From assembly GCF_039939195.1 (NCBI RefSeq), contig NZ_JBDUUH010000013.1, positions 117,558-181,557 on the forward strand: a stretch of 64,000 nt of DNA, given 5' to 3'. The notes beneath the pieces were generated by a model. It was not told where the DNA came from. It searched no databases and was given only the letters and a program-made list of their open reading frames with translations. Of the stretch, positions 44,813-54,168 are shown piece by piece. The translations under genes and the position numbers were made by a program. The DNA comes from Foliimonas ilicis. GTDB taxonomy: Bacteria > Pseudomonadota > Alphaproteobacteria > Rhizobiales > Rhizobiaceae. Every line of letters starts with the position of its first letter. Position 1 is the first letter of the stretch.

Positions 44813-45059
44813 GCGCAGGCAGATACGTTGGGTTCACCCTGTTCCCCGAAATTACGAACGTCCCGACACCGTCGAGTTCAAGCTGAACCTTCTGTACCCC
44901 GCTCAAGGCAATTTCGTCGAAGCCGTCTGCCGTGTCATCAAATGCGGTCGGACGCTGATGGTCCGTCAGCTCGAGGTGTTCTCGTCGTCAAACGAAAGGC
45001 GGGTTCAGATTGCCTTTGGTCAGCAAATCTCAGTCTGCCGAAGAAGCCGCGGCTCCTAA
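44813..45059 (+). pseudogene. PaaI-type thioesterase fragment
   Basis: One frame reads TVEFKLNLLYPAQGNFVEAV then CRVIKCGRTLMVRQLEVFSS, which matches the second half of hotdog-fold PaaI thioesterases. The N-terminal half with the catalytic Asn/Asp region is absent. The residue order ends in an early stop. It is a remnant. Confidence 0.65.
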
Positions 45060-45231
45060 GACGAAACTGGAGGCGCCTTCGTCCGCAAACTGATTTGCCC
45101 ATTTTTTTGCACCGCGCTCCATTTGCCGAAAGCGCCATTATATTTGCTCAATTGTATTCATGACGATCTGGCAACCGCGCGGCAAAGACAATATATCCAA
45201 AGAGACGTATAAAGTGCATCGGGAGGCATAA

Positions 45232-46173
45232 GTGAGAGAATTGTTGGATCGTGCTGCGGAGGGAGCAATCCTTTCCTACCGGGATTTGCATATCATCCTG
45301 GATGCCGTTCCGACGCCGATTTCCTGGGCGACGCTGCCTGATCAACGGATCAAGTTCATGAACCGTTCGCTGACGCGCACTTTCGGCTATCGCGCCGGAG
45401 ACCTGCAAAGCATCGACGAATGGATCGAGACACTCTATCCGCGCGCCGAAGATCGGGTTGCTGCGCGGACTTACTGGGAAGAGCTCCGGCTCACCGAAGG
45501 TGTAAGCATCTCTGAGGGCGCGGCTCAGGAACTCGAGATCCGTTGCGCCGATGGGAGCCTTAAGACAGTCCAGCATCGCGGAATCATGCTGCATGAAATC
45601 TCGGTCGGGATCGCGACGTTCGAGGACATCACGGACAGGAAGCGCGCCGAGGACGCGCTGCGCCGGATCGCGCTTGAGGACGTATTGACCGGGCTTCCCA
45701 ACAGGCGCCAACTTCAGGAACGTTGGCTGGACGAGATGCAAACAGCTGACCCGTTCCGTATTTCGTCGCTTTTGCTGATCGATCTGGACGGCTTCAAGGC
45801 GATCAACGATCGTCTCGGGCACGACGCTGGCGATGCCGCTTTGGTGGCTGTTGCAGATCGCCTTCGGGAGAGCGTTCGGGCCGGGGACTTCGTGTGCAGG
45901 ATTGGTGGTGACGAGTTCGTGGTGCTTCTGCCGGGAATTCATGCGCATCGAGAGGTCGAGCAGGTTTGCTGGCGGATCGGCGCATCGCTTTCGGCGCCCA
46001 TCCATATTCAAGGGCGTGTGGTTTCCATCGGCGCAAGCATCGGCGCAAGCCTCTATCCCCAGGATGGCGACAATCTCCAGGAACTCATGAAGCGCGCTGA
46101 CGAGGCAATGTACCGCAGGAAAGCCGATCGGAAGGGCGGCTGGGAGTGGTTCCGGGTGCCCTACGCGGCATGA
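45232..46173 (+). CDS. PAS-GGDEF diguanylate cyclase
   Basis: A 313-residue soluble protein starting at GTG with GGGAGG upstream. An N-terminal PAS-like domain (about 15-140: FMNRSLTRTFGYRAGDLQSI, SVGIATFEDITDRKRAEDAL) is followed by a GGDEF domain from DVLTGLPNRRQLQERW. The active site GGDEF lies at 225-229 with an RAGD inhibitory site five residues before, so it should make cyclic di-GMP under product control. No membrane helix. A decayed copy lies just upstream. Confidence 0.92.
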   Translation: MRELLDRAAEGAILSYRDLHIILDAVPTPISWATLPDQRIKFMNRSLTRTFGYRAGDLQSIDEWIETLYPRAEDRVAARTYWEELRLTEGVSISEGAAQELEIRCADGSLKTVQHRGIMLHEISVGIATFEDITDRKRAEDALRRIALEDVLTGLPNRRQLQERWLDEMQTADPFRISSLLLIDLDGFKAINDRLGHDAGDAALVAVADRLRESVRAGDFVCRIGGDEFVVLLPGIHAHREVEQVCWRIGASLSAPIHIQGRVVSIGASIGASLYPQDGDNLQELMKRADEAMYRRKADRKGGWEWFRVPYAA

Positions 46174-46194
46174 CCGTTTTGACAGCCCCACCCA

Positions 46195-46745
46195 GTTTGA
46201 GTTCATGCCCAGCGCGACTTGCAAGCGGCATAAGCTTTTCGGCAGGTGCATCATAACGGGCGGGGCCTCATGAAACTTGCCCTGCTCCTTTAACGCCGCC
46301 TCATAGGCAGGCCAACCGGCGTTGACGTTGGTGTCGTTCTTGGTAAGCTGCAACAAAAGCGGTGCCTGATATTCGGAACGTCCTCGGCCGGATCCTGGCC
46401 TCCATAAAATGGAAACGCGGCCGCTAGTTCGGGGTAGGCCACCGCCGCCATAGCAGAAGCCGGAGATTCCCACCTTGTACGTGGTGAGGTCGCTGGCGAT
46501 GAGGAACCCGATGGGCGCGAAGAAATAGTTCGTCAGCTTTGTCGGATCGACCTGTTGCTGCAACTCGCGGCCTTCGTGTCATTACCGGGATAACTGCCCT
46601 TCGAGGTCAGCCCGTTGGGCGCCAGCGTCACGAATCCGCCTTGGCCACACGCCGCACCACATCCTCGACGTAGATATGGAGGCCTCGGTTCTCATGTACC
46701 ACCACGACACTTGGAACCTTGCCGGTAGCATTGGCAGGGCTCACT
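46195..46745 (-). pseudogene. Dienelactone hydrolase-like gene, broken
   Basis: Pieces in different frames follow a dienelactone hydrolase: KVPSVVVVHENRGLHIYVED, then ELQQQVDPTKLTNYF-like, YKVGISGFCYGGG with the Cys nucleophile, then APLLLQLTKNDTNVNAGWPA with YEAALKEQGKFHEA, and ARYDAPAEKLM in a third frame. At least three frame changes and small deletions are needed. The first 40 or more residues are missing. Not functional. Confidence 0.8.
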
Positions 46746-46862
46746 GTCGATCCGCAGGTATCCGCCGACTGGGCGAACCGGACGAAGTCGGTGCCTTCCT
46801 GCTGTCGGAAAAGGCGTTGTTTATCCCCGGGTTATCCGAAGAGCAAGGTAAGGGAAGAAGCG

Positions 46863-47090
46863 ATGCAGCCGGAACGATTAAAAAGAATTGAAAAAACTAT
46901 CTCGGCGCTTGGCCCGGGGGAGTTTCACTTTCCTGAAATTTATGGCGCGGACTGGAACGAACTTTATGTCGGCGACAAGGTGAAGCTCGGCCGCGAATTC
47001 ATGGATCTCGTGCGCAAAGGCTATTTTGCACAGGTAAGAGACACAGGGGAGAAGAAGGCCGGCGGCCGCGTATACGTCAAGGACAAGTGA
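46863..47090 (+). CDS. DUF1413-like small protein
   Basis: A 75-residue protein beginning MQPERLKRIEKTISALGPGE. The part FHFPEIYGADWNELYVGDKV with LGREFMDLVRKG follows the DUF1413 pattern; the function of that family is unknown. GGGAAGAAG lies 3 to 4 bases before the ATG. A longer open frame upstream is the antisense of the broken hydrolase. Confidence 0.68.
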   Translation: MQPERLKRIEKTISALGPGEFHFPEIYGADWNELYVGDKVKLGREFMDLVRKGYFAQVRDTGEKKAGGRVYVKDK

Positions 47091-47685
47091 AAAAGTCGTG
47101 CCGAGCACAGGTACACCGATGGCAAGGTGGCATTTTCATCGTGTGACGTTGCACGCCCGGCGGTCGGCTTATCGCTGCAGGATCTTCCGGTGTTCATCAA
47201 AATCGAGCTGGGAATAGGTGCGTCATGTGCGGTTCAATGCGTCCAAATAAGTCACTGGCACCCGGCAAAGTCGCACCTAAAAATTCTGTGAACGCAAGAC
47301 AGAGATGGCACCGGCATTGCAAAGATGAAATGACACCATCGGCCGGGCCGGGCATTCCGCGGCGGAATCGGTTAGGGTTGTACAGCCGCGGAAATGACCG
47401 GTGAGATAGGGCGGTGATTGTTAGTCCACCATGATGCGGCGGGAGAACCAATGGCGCGCGGTTTCCTTGCTCGTGGATAGTTCAATGCCCTCAGGATCGA
47501 TACCGCTAACGTGCCAATTGCCAGACCGTTTACCAAGAGACGCCGCGAGATCAAATACTTCGCGAGCTGAGCTGTTCAAACGATTGATCTCGTCTCTTGC
47601 GCAGGACATTAGATGCTCTGCTCCTGCTAAGTCTGTTTTCAGAGCGCCCGTAGTTACAACCGAGCCAGAACGTTTCACCCTAAAT
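47091..47685. other. Gene-poor interval
   Basis: A 97-codon minus-strand frame at 47421-47714 (…REVFDLAASLGKRSGNWHV…) has plausible composition but no ribosome site and overlaps the end of a broken DUF3800 gene; it is not called. Nothing else is seen. Confidence 0.35.
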
Positions 47686-47689
47686 CCAA

Positions 47690-48033
47690 TCCACCAAATG
47701 CCGGGACTAAACACCTAGTTTGGTTGGAACTCGGCAGTAGCGTCAGTATATCAACGACGGCTTGAACCCTGTCCTGGGGGGAACGCCCTTCCATTCATCC
47801 TTTCCCGAGCGCATCGGGCTGCCATGGAATTCTATCTCTCGTGGATTTGCTGTGCTAAAGCGTAGAGAGATTGGATCAATCTGCCCCTCAAGCCAATGCG
47901 TCTGTTGTTCGAAAACACTAAAGCCGGCGAGGACGAAGAACTCCGAGCTCGGATCGTGAGAATGGCCGGATTCGTCCAAGTAAAGTAGGTGCACAGGCTC
48001 TCCAAACGAAAAACGGACCCGCAGGGGGTCCAT
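47690..48033 (-). pseudogene. DUF3800 protein, frameshifted
   Basis: The frame from ATG 48033 gives VHLLYLDESGHSHDPSSEFF with VLAGFSVFEQQTHWLEGQ, the N-terminus of DUF3800 (Asp-Glu-Ser-Gly motif, RNase H-like fold suggested for the family). After GKDEWKGVP the frame is lost at a run of six G on the plus strand (47776-47781); DRVQAVVDILTLLPSSNQTR continues in the next frame. The C-terminal half is missing. Confidence 0.68.
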
Positions 48034-48099
48034 CCTAATTCGGTAAGCCGGGTGAAGCGCCCCCGACTCGCAGATACTATATAGATTGTGCCTGCTCAA

Positions 48100-48455
48100 A
48101 AATCAAGGACCATTGCCCTTCCTCATTAGATGGTTGCACATGGCCCAACGGTTATGGTGCCGAGCTGGCGCACCCTCCATCTCTGGCCGATCCTGAAGGT
48201 CTTCAGCCATCGGCAGCAGAGATTGCAACCATGGAAATCGGCGGCTGGCACCGTTCGCGAGATCGGAAACTCCAGCGAGCGTCTGGCTTACGAGAAGGAT
48301 ATGCTGCGAGACTGGTTTCGCAAGCGCTTCTTCAAATTGAGCGCTCCGCATGGCTGATCGCCTGATAGGCTCCGATTATTGACAAGGCAGGGATGAACTG
48401 GCGGATGCGAGACGCGGTCCTGCCCGTTCTGACCCTTTCCTGATCCCCATTGGCG
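48100..48455. other. Gene-poor interval
   Basis: A 75-codon plus-strand frame at 48130-48357 ends EKDMLRDWFRKRFFKLSAPH but is not recognised, and no ribosome site is seen. No terminator was identified between it and the RND gene end. Confidence 0.35.
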
Positions 48456-51400
48456 TCAGATATCGGTAGCTTGCGGTTGGGCTTCGGCCGGGGCGCGTCC
48501 GCGTATCCCGCCTTTCCGCCATGTGAGCGTCGTCACCGTGACGAAGAGTAGCGGCACGAAGAAGACGCCGAGAATGGTGGCGGCTATCATGCCCCCCATG
48601 ACGCCGATGCCGATTGCGTTCTGCGCCGCGGAACCAGCGCCGGTAGAGCGCGCCAGCGGCAATACGCCGAGGATGAAGGCGAGCGACGTCATGACGATCG
48701 GCCGCAGGCGCAGGCGCGCAGCCTCGACGACCGCCTCGACGGCGTCTTTTCCGCGTTCCATCAGGTCCTTGGCGAACTCGACGATCAGGATGGCATTCTT
48801 GGCCGTCAATCCGATCGTCGTCAGCAGTCCGACCTTGAAGTAGACGTCGTTCGACTGATCGAAGGCCCAGGCGGCGAGCAGCGCTCCGAACACCCCGACC
48901 GGAACCGCGAGGATGACGGAGAGGGGGATCGACCAGCTTTCGTAGAGAGCGGCAAGGCAAAGGAAGACGACGAGAAGCGACACCGCGTAGAGCATCGCTG
49001 CTTGGGAACCCGCCAGATGCTCCTGATACGAAAGGCCGGACCAGGAGGCGGTATGTCCTCCCGGCAATTCGGCAACCAGCCTCTCGGCCTCGGTCATCGC
49101 ATCACCTGAACTGACGTCTGGCGCGACCGAGCCGTTGATCGAGACCGCTGCCGTGCCGTTGAAGCGGGCAAGCGACGGCGAGCCCTGCACCCATTGCGTT
49201 GTCGCGAACGCCGAGAACGGCACCATCTCTCCGCTGTCGTTCTTCGCGAACCAGCGGTTGATGTCGTCGGGCTGCATGCGGAACGGCGCGTCGGCCTGCA
49301 CATAGACCGGCTTTATCTCGCCTCTGTAGACGAAGTCGTTGACGTTGGTTCCGGAGAAAGCGGTGGTGATCAGGCTGTTGATCGCCGACAGGTCGATGCC
49401 GAATGCGCCCGCCTTTTCCTGATCTATGTCGATCTTGAGCTGAGCCTCCAGCGTCCTTGTGTTGCCGCGAATGTCGGAGATCGCGGTGTTGCCGGCGGCA
49501 TTGTCGGCAAGCATGTTGCTGGCGGCGGTGAGCGCGGTGCGGCCCTGGTTGCCCGTATCCTGCAGATACATCGAGAAGCCGCTCGTCTGACCGAGGCCCT
49601 GGATGGCGGGCGGAGCCAGAACGAACACCTCTGCATCGCGGATCTGCCGGAAGTGGGCGGAGGCGCGCTGCGCGACTGCGGATGCGGACAGACGCTCGTC
49701 GGTGCGCTCTTCGAAATCCTTGAGGCGCACGAAGCCCATGGCGGCGTTCTCGCCGCTGCCGGAAAAACCAAAGCCGAGCGTCATGAAGACGCTCTGCACC
49801 GCGTCCTTCTCCTGGTTCAGATAATAATCCTCGACCATGTCGATTACGGCCTGGGTGCGCGCCGCATTGGCGCCGGCAGGCAGCGAGATCTGCGTCATCA
49901 GCACGCCCTGATCCTCTTCCGGAAGGAAGGACGTCGGAAGCTGCGTATAGAGACCATAGGCTGCCGCCACCAGAGCCCCGAACACCGCGAACATCCGGAT
50001 CGGCCGCAGCACGAGCTTGCCGACGGTGCTGGCATAGCGGTTCGTCGCCCTGTCGAAGCCGCGATCGAACCAACCAAGCCAGCGGGAGAAGAACCCGCCA
50101 TGCGACGGCTTCAGCAACATGGCGCAAAGCGCCGGGGTTAGGATGATGGCCACCAGGACCGACAGCAGCATGGCGCTGGCGATGGTCACGGAGAACTGCC
50201 GGTAGATGACGCCGACGGACCCCGAGAAGAAGGCCATCGGTATGAAAACGGCGGTAAGCACCAACGCGATGCCGACCAGCGCCCCGGTGATCTCGCCCAT
50301 GGATTTCTCGGTCGCCTCGCGAGCGGACACCTTCTCCTCGCGCATGATCCGCTCGACATTCTCGACCACCACAATGGCATCGTCGACAAGCAGACCGATC
50401 GCCAGCACCATGGCGAACATGGTCAGCATGTTGATCGAATAGCCGAGCGCGGCCAGCACGGCGAAGGTTCCCAGCAGCACGACCGGAACCGCGATCATGG
50501 GGATCAACGTGGCGCGAAGGTTCTGCAGGAACAGGAGCAGCACGAGGAAGACGAGGATGACCGCCTCGATTAGCGTCTCAACGACCTTTTCGATCGACAG
50601 CTCGACGAACGGCGTCGTCTCATAGGAATAGGCGATTTCGACACCCTCGGGCAGCGAGCCGGCGAGTGCATCCAGTTCGGCATGAACAAGTTGCGCCGTG
50701 GTGATCGCATTGGCGCCGGAGGCAAGCTGCACGCCGAAGCCCGCAGCCGGGACACCATTGAAGCTGGAGCTCTGACCGTAGCTCTCCAGCCCGACCTCGA
50801 CGCGGGCGACATCCTCGAGCCGCACGACGGATCCATCGGACGTGGTCTTGAGGATTATGCGCTTGAACTCGTCGACGGAGGTCATCTGGGTTTGGGCGAT
50901 GATACTGGCTTTGAGCTGCTGGCCCTTGATCACCGGTGTGGCGCCGATCGAGCCCGCGGCGACCTGTGCATTCTGCGCGCCGATCGCAGACGTCACGTCG
51001 CTGGGCACGAGCTGGTACTTCTGCATCGCCACGGGATCGAGCCAGATCCGCATCGCGAAGCCCGAGCCGAAGGACTGAACCGAGCCGACGCCGTCCAACC
51101 GTTCGATCCTCTCCTCGATCTGGCTGGACATGATGTCGGCGAGCTGGTCCGATGTGTAGCGCCCATCGCGGGAGACGATGTTGCCGATCATCAGGATGCC
51201 GGACGGCGACCGGCTCACACGGACGCCCTGATCCTGAACGGCGTCCGGAAGCTGCGATTCGACGCGCGACAGCTTGTTCTGCACCTCGACCTGAGCAAGT
51301 TCGGCATCCGTGCCGGTGGTGAAGGTGAGTGAGATCGAGGCCGATCCGGTGCTTGAAGTCGACTCCATATAAAGAAGACCGTCGAGACCGGTCATGGCGC

Positions 51401-51626
51401 TTTCGATCTTCTTCGTCACGGAGTTTTCGACAGCGTCGGCAGTCGCGCCGCTGTAGGTGGCGCTGATGCGGATGGTGACCGGTGCAATATCGGGATATTG
51501 CGAGATCGACAGCGAATAGATGCCCATCACACCGGAAAGCAGCGTAGCGATGGCGAGCACGATCGCGAAAACGGGCCGGGCGATGAAGAAGCTGGCGATT
51601 GCGTTGCGGGCGGTGGCGGCAGTCAT
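48456..51626 (-). CDS. RND efflux pump, inner-membrane transporter (AcrB/MexB type)
   Basis: A 1056-residue hydrophobe/amphiphile efflux transporter. It has the N-terminal FFIARPVFAIVLAIATLLSG, the proton-relay pair in LAIGLLVDDAIVVVENVERI, the Lys in TIGLTAKNAILIVEFAKDL, and two large periplasmic loops with porter motifs. Length is normal. It overlaps the adaptor gene by ATGA. No outer-membrane channel gene is nearby, so it probably uses a shared TolC/BepC-like channel. Confidence 0.96.
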   Translation of the reverse strand: MTAATARNAIASFFIARPVFAIVLAIATLLSGVMGIYSLSISQYPDIAPVTIRISATYSGATADAVENSVTKKIESAMTGLDGLLYMESTSSTGSASISLTFTTGTDAELAQVEVQNKLSRVESQLPDAVQDQGVRVSRSPSGILMIGNIVSRDGRYTSDQLADIMSSQIEERIERLDGVGSVQSFGSGFAMRIWLDPVAMQKYQLVPSDVTSAIGAQNAQVAAGSIGATPVIKGQQLKASIIAQTQMTSVDEFKRIILKTTSDGSVVRLEDVARVEVGLESYGQSSSFNGVPAAGFGVQLASGANAITTAQLVHAELDALAGSLPEGVEIAYSYETTPFVELSIEKVVETLIEAVILVFLVLLLFLQNLRATLIPMIAVPVVLLGTFAVLAALGYSINMLTMFAMVLAIGLLVDDAIVVVENVERIMREEKVSAREATEKSMGEITGALVGIALVLTAVFIPMAFFSGSVGVIYRQFSVTIASAMLLSVLVAIILTPALCAMLLKPSHGGFFSRWLGWFDRGFDRATNRYASTVGKLVLRPIRMFAVFGALVAAAYGLYTQLPTSFLPEEDQGVLMTQISLPAGANAARTQAVIDMVEDYYLNQEKDAVQSVFMTLGFGFSGSGENAAMGFVRLKDFEERTDERLSASAVAQRASAHFRQIRDAEVFVLAPPAIQGLGQTSGFSMYLQDTGNQGRTALTAASNMLADNAAGNTAISDIRGNTRTLEAQLKIDIDQEKAGAFGIDLSAINSLITTAFSGTNVNDFVYRGEIKPVYVQADAPFRMQPDDINRWFAKNDSGEMVPFSAFATTQWVQGSPSLARFNGTAAVSINGSVAPDVSSGDAMTEAERLVAELPGGHTASWSGLSYQEHLAGSQAAMLYAVSLLVVFLCLAALYESWSIPLSVILAVPVGVFGALLAAWAFDQSNDVYFKVGLLTTIGLTAKNAILIVEFAKDLMERGKDAVEAVVEAARLRLRPIVMTSLAFILGVLPLARSTGAGSAAQNAIGIGVMGGMIAATILGVFFVPLLFVTVTTLTWRKGGIRGRAPAEAQPQATDI

Positions 51627-52822
51627 TCCGACGTCTCCTTCTCCGTGGAGATGGTCTGCTTGACGACCCCGTCATCGTCGATGCCGGCTTCCACGGCCTT
51701 GACCGCGGTCCCGTCGGATATCTTCTGGAAACCGTCGACGATCAGCCTGTCGCCCTCCTGAACGCCGTTGATGACGATCCAGTCATTGCCGACCGTGCCG
51801 CTGGTGCTCACCGCCTTTTGCGTCGCCCTGTCGTCGGCAGACACCACATAGACGGTCGCGGTTCCGTCATCGCTACGTGTCACCGCTCGTTGCGGGACGA
51901 GGAATGCGCCCGGCATCGAACCGAGGTCGACCGAAGCCCGCACGAACATGCCCGGAATCAGGATACGATCGGGGTTGGGGAAGCGGGCACGCATCGAAAA
52001 AGTGCCCGTCGTCTGGCTGACCACCATGTCGGCAAGCGTCATCTCGCCCTTTTCCGCATACGCCCTGCCGTTCTCCAGGGTGAGTGTGACGGATGCCGGC
52101 GCTCCGCGTTCCCGGCCGAGGCGCCCGGCCTCGACTTCGTCGCGAATGCGGAGAAGATTGGCGCTGGAATCCACCAGATCGACATGGATCGGATCGATCT
52201 GACGGATCGTCGCCATGGCATCGGTCTGATTCTCGGTGACGAGGGACCCGACGCTGACGGTGGACACGCCGATGATGCCGGCGATCGGCGCGCGGACGAT
52301 CGCGTTGTCGAGATTGATCTGCGCCGTTTGAAGATCGGCTTTGGCAGCTTCTTCGTCGGCTTGAGCCTGCAACAGCGTCGAGCGCGCATCGTCGAGTGTC
52401 TGCGCGCTGACGGCATTGGTCTTGGCAAGCGTCTCACTGCGGTTGAACGTCGCCTGGGCCGCGACAGTTGCGGCCTGCGCCTTCTTCAGGGCAGCTTCGG
52501 CCGAGGCATAGGCAGCCTTGAACTTCGCGTCGTTGAGCTCATAGAGGATCTCGTTCTCTGCGACCTGCCGACCCTCCTGAAACGCAATGCGTTGCACGAT
52601 GCCGTTCACCTGCGGGCGGATCTCGGCGGTCGCAAGCGCCACGACCCGGCCCGACAGTTCCGTCCGGCGCGGCACTGCCTGCGGCTCAATCACGATGTAT
52701 CCGACCTCGATAGACGCGGCGGCATCTGCCCGGTCGGGGGTGTCCTCCCGGTCGGTGCAACCCGCGACAGCGATGGCGAGGAGCAGCATGACGATCGTTT
52801 TGGGAAGGGTGTTCACTATCAC
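51623..52822 (-). CDS. RND efflux pump periplasmic adaptor (lipoprotein)
   Basis: A 399-residue membrane fusion protein. The signal TIVMLLLAIAVAGC has a lipobox ending in Cys. It has a lipoyl half PQVNGIVQRIAFQEGRQV, a coiled-coil hairpin (ALKKAQAATVAAQATFNRSE), the second lipoyl half VRAPIAGIIGVSTVSVGSLV and a C-terminal beta-barrel part (RILIPGMFVRASVDLG). It starts at a GTG right after the TGA of the 68-residue gene, with no gap, so translation is coupled. Confidence 0.94.
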   Translation of the reverse strand: MIVNTLPKTIVMLLLAIAVAGCTDREDTPDRADAAASIEVGYIVIEPQAVPRRTELSGRVVALATAEIRPQVNGIVQRIAFQEGRQVAENEILYELNDAKFKAAYASAEAALKKAQAATVAAQATFNRSETLAKTNAVSAQTLDDARSTLLQAQADEEAAKADLQTAQINLDNAIVRAPIAGIIGVSTVSVGSLVTENQTDAMATIRQIDPIHVDLVDSSANLLRIRDEVEAGRLGRERGAPASVTLTLENGRAYAEKGEMTLADMVVSQTTGTFSMRARFPNPDRILIPGMFVRASVDLGSMPGAFLVPQRAVTRSDDGTATVYVVSADDRATQKAVSTSGTVGNDWIVINGVQEGDRLIVDGFQKISDGTAVKAVEAGIDDDGVVKQTISTEKETSE

Positions 52823-53029
52823 TCACTGTCGTTTCTCTGGACACTGGTGCCCTGTGTTCTCCATCTTCGGTCCGAAACTTCCGCCCTGCGCCATGAGCAT
52901 GATCGCCAACAGTATTGCGCCGAGACGAAGCAGAAACTGTGCAATGAAGCGCCTGACCTCATCCTCGCCGATCAGGGTTGGCTGTTGCCGGGCAAACCCG
53001 TTACGGGGACGGGAAGAGAGGCTTTCCAT
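52823..53029 (-). CDS. Small membrane protein in the RND operon (68 residues)
   Basis: A short protein starting MESLSSRPRNGFARQQPTLI, then GEDEVRRFIAQ and a hydrophobic helix (FLLRLGAILLAIMLMAQGG), with a hydrophilic tail. One predicted membrane pass. Its ATG lies 2 bases after the stop of the 143-residue gene and its stop touches the adaptor start. No family is recognised. Position suggests an accessory role to the pump, comparable in idea to AcrZ, but that is inference. Confidence 0.65.
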   Translation of the reverse strand: MESLSSRPRNGFARQQPTLIGEDEVRRFIAQFLLRLGAILLAIMLMAQGGSFGPKMENTGHQCPEKRQ

Positions 53030-53031
53030 TT

Positions 53032-53463
53032 TCACGGCTTCTGCCGCCACGGGCGCAGCCGGCCGGCCAGGTCGAGCACCTTGCCGCCGCCCGCCCACGC
53101 AATGGTGCCGCTGATCGAATCGACAGAACCGTCGACCAGCTTGGCCGCCTCCTTGCGCGCCCTGCCGAGCGACCATCCCTCGCTTGTAGCCTTTGGCCCG
53201 TCGTCGCTGGAGGCGGTCGCCGTATGCATGGCAGCCGCTCCGTCCGGCTGCGATGGCAGGGCGGCAACCGGTTCCGGTGTCTGTTGACCGCAATGGGCGG
53301 TCATAAGCGGATAGGACGCCTGCTCGCTTGCGATCTGCCGCTCGATCGCGGCCTCGCAGGTCTCGATGTTCGACCAGCCCGAGGGTATCGTTCGGACATA
53401 CTGACACTCCACGCCGTCGCAATCGCAGCCGAGCAGCACCATCATGACAAGAGCCGTCTTCAT
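53032..53463 (-). CDS. Hypothetical secreted protein in the RND operon (143 residues)
   Basis: The start MKTALVMMVLLGCDCDGVEC is a short signal-like stretch with several Cys (a possible lipobox LLGC). Next come ETCEAAIERQIASEQASYPL and AHCG, so four or more cysteines in the first 60 residues. A helical C-terminal part follows (GRARKEAAKLVDGSVDSISG). No family is recognised. It overlaps the 62-residue gene by ATGA and is coupled to the 68-residue gene. Confidence 0.68.
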   Translation of the reverse strand: MKTALVMMVLLGCDCDGVECQYVRTIPSGWSNIETCEAAIERQIASEQASYPLMTAHCGQQTPEPVAALPSQPDGAAAMHTATASSDDGPKATSEGWSLGRARKEAAKLVDGSVDSISGTIAWAGGGKVLDLAGRLRPWRQKP

Positions 53464-53648
53464 CGTCGCTCTCCGATCTTCCCATTGTGGTGGACGCGGT
53501 TATCTCCGATCGCCGGAGTTTCGGGACCGGAGGCTCTTGACCACGCCGTTCTCAGATGGCGCAGGATCTGTCGCGGCGGCATCGCGTTCACGAAGCCGAA
53601 CATCGTTGCAGCAGCGGTCAGCAGGAATTGAACGTCGAACATAATCAT
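53460..53648 (-). CDS. Small hypothetical protein at the head of the RND operon (62 residues)
   Basis: The sequence starts MIMFDVQFLLTAAATMFGFV then MPPRQILRHLRTAW. One weak hydrophobic helix near the N-terminus. AAAGG lies just before the ATG. The last four bases overlap the start of the 143-residue gene, which supports it as a real coupled gene. The internal Met at residue 3 is an alternative start. Confidence 0.55.
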   Translation of the reverse strand: MIMFDVQFLLTAAATMFGFVNAMPPRQILRHLRTAWSRASGPETPAIGDNRVHHNGKIGERR

Positions 53649-53703
53649 GCCTTTCGGGTCGAAGCCCCTCGCGCGTTTGCGTTGCTGCGCGACTGCTTTG
53701 CGG

Positions 53704-54021
53704 CTAGCGCCCGGTGTTGCTGGTGATCGAGGCGATGATGCCGGTGCCGATCGCGACGAGGATGAAATCGTTGCCGTCGCGCACCCAGCGATGTCCCTTC
53801 GGAGGAGCCTTCAGATTGTGCTGGCGATGGTCGCTGACAGCCGATCCCTGGCCGCCATATTTGCCGCCCTTCTTCCACTGGCGCTTCTTGATCTGCTGGT
53901 TCGGCGCTGACTGCCGCTCGATCTTCTGTTCGGCAGACGTCCGGCTCTGCGCCTGCGCCATGCCGGCGAGCAACGTCAAACCTATCAGGGCGGCCATCGC
54001 CGCTGCTGCGATCTTCTTCAT
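53704..54021 (-). CDS. RcnB-family periplasmic protein
   Basis: A 105-residue protein with a signal peptide (KKIAAAAMAALIGLTLLAGM-AQA). The mature part is basic and Gln-rich (KKRQWKKGGKYGG) and ends with the RcnB motif LKAPPKGHRWVRDGNDFILV followed by a short hydrophobic end. E. coli RcnB tunes nickel/cobalt efflux; many alphaproteobacterial members have no known role. The ATG at 54021 is used because the signal starts there; the longer frame is spurious. It lies 55 bases before the RND small genes. Confidence 0.85.
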   Translation of the reverse strand: MKKIAAAAMAALIGLTLLAGMAQAQSRTSAEQKIERQSAPNQQIKKRQWKKGGKYGGQGSAVSDHRQHNLKAPPKGHRWVRDGNDFILVAIGTGIIASITSNTGR

Positions 54022-54168
54022 TGCTTTGTTCCTTGTGAGTGAAAGATGCGTGTCAGGACGGGGTTGCCGTTGACCGGGGGCGCAAGGATCGACCAATGCG
54101 CCCCCGGATGCAGCCATTCGCGGCTGCATGCGCTGCTCGCCGGGCGGGGGGTAGCGAGCAGCGACCGG

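Noticed and set aside
45148..46563. 471-codon open frame on the minus strand
   Set aside because: Most of it is antisense to the PAS-GGDEF gene; only the first part reflects the broken dienelactone hydrolase.
51599..53287. 562-codon open frame on the plus strand
   Set aside because: It is antisense to the RND adaptor and small genes, with no family motifs.
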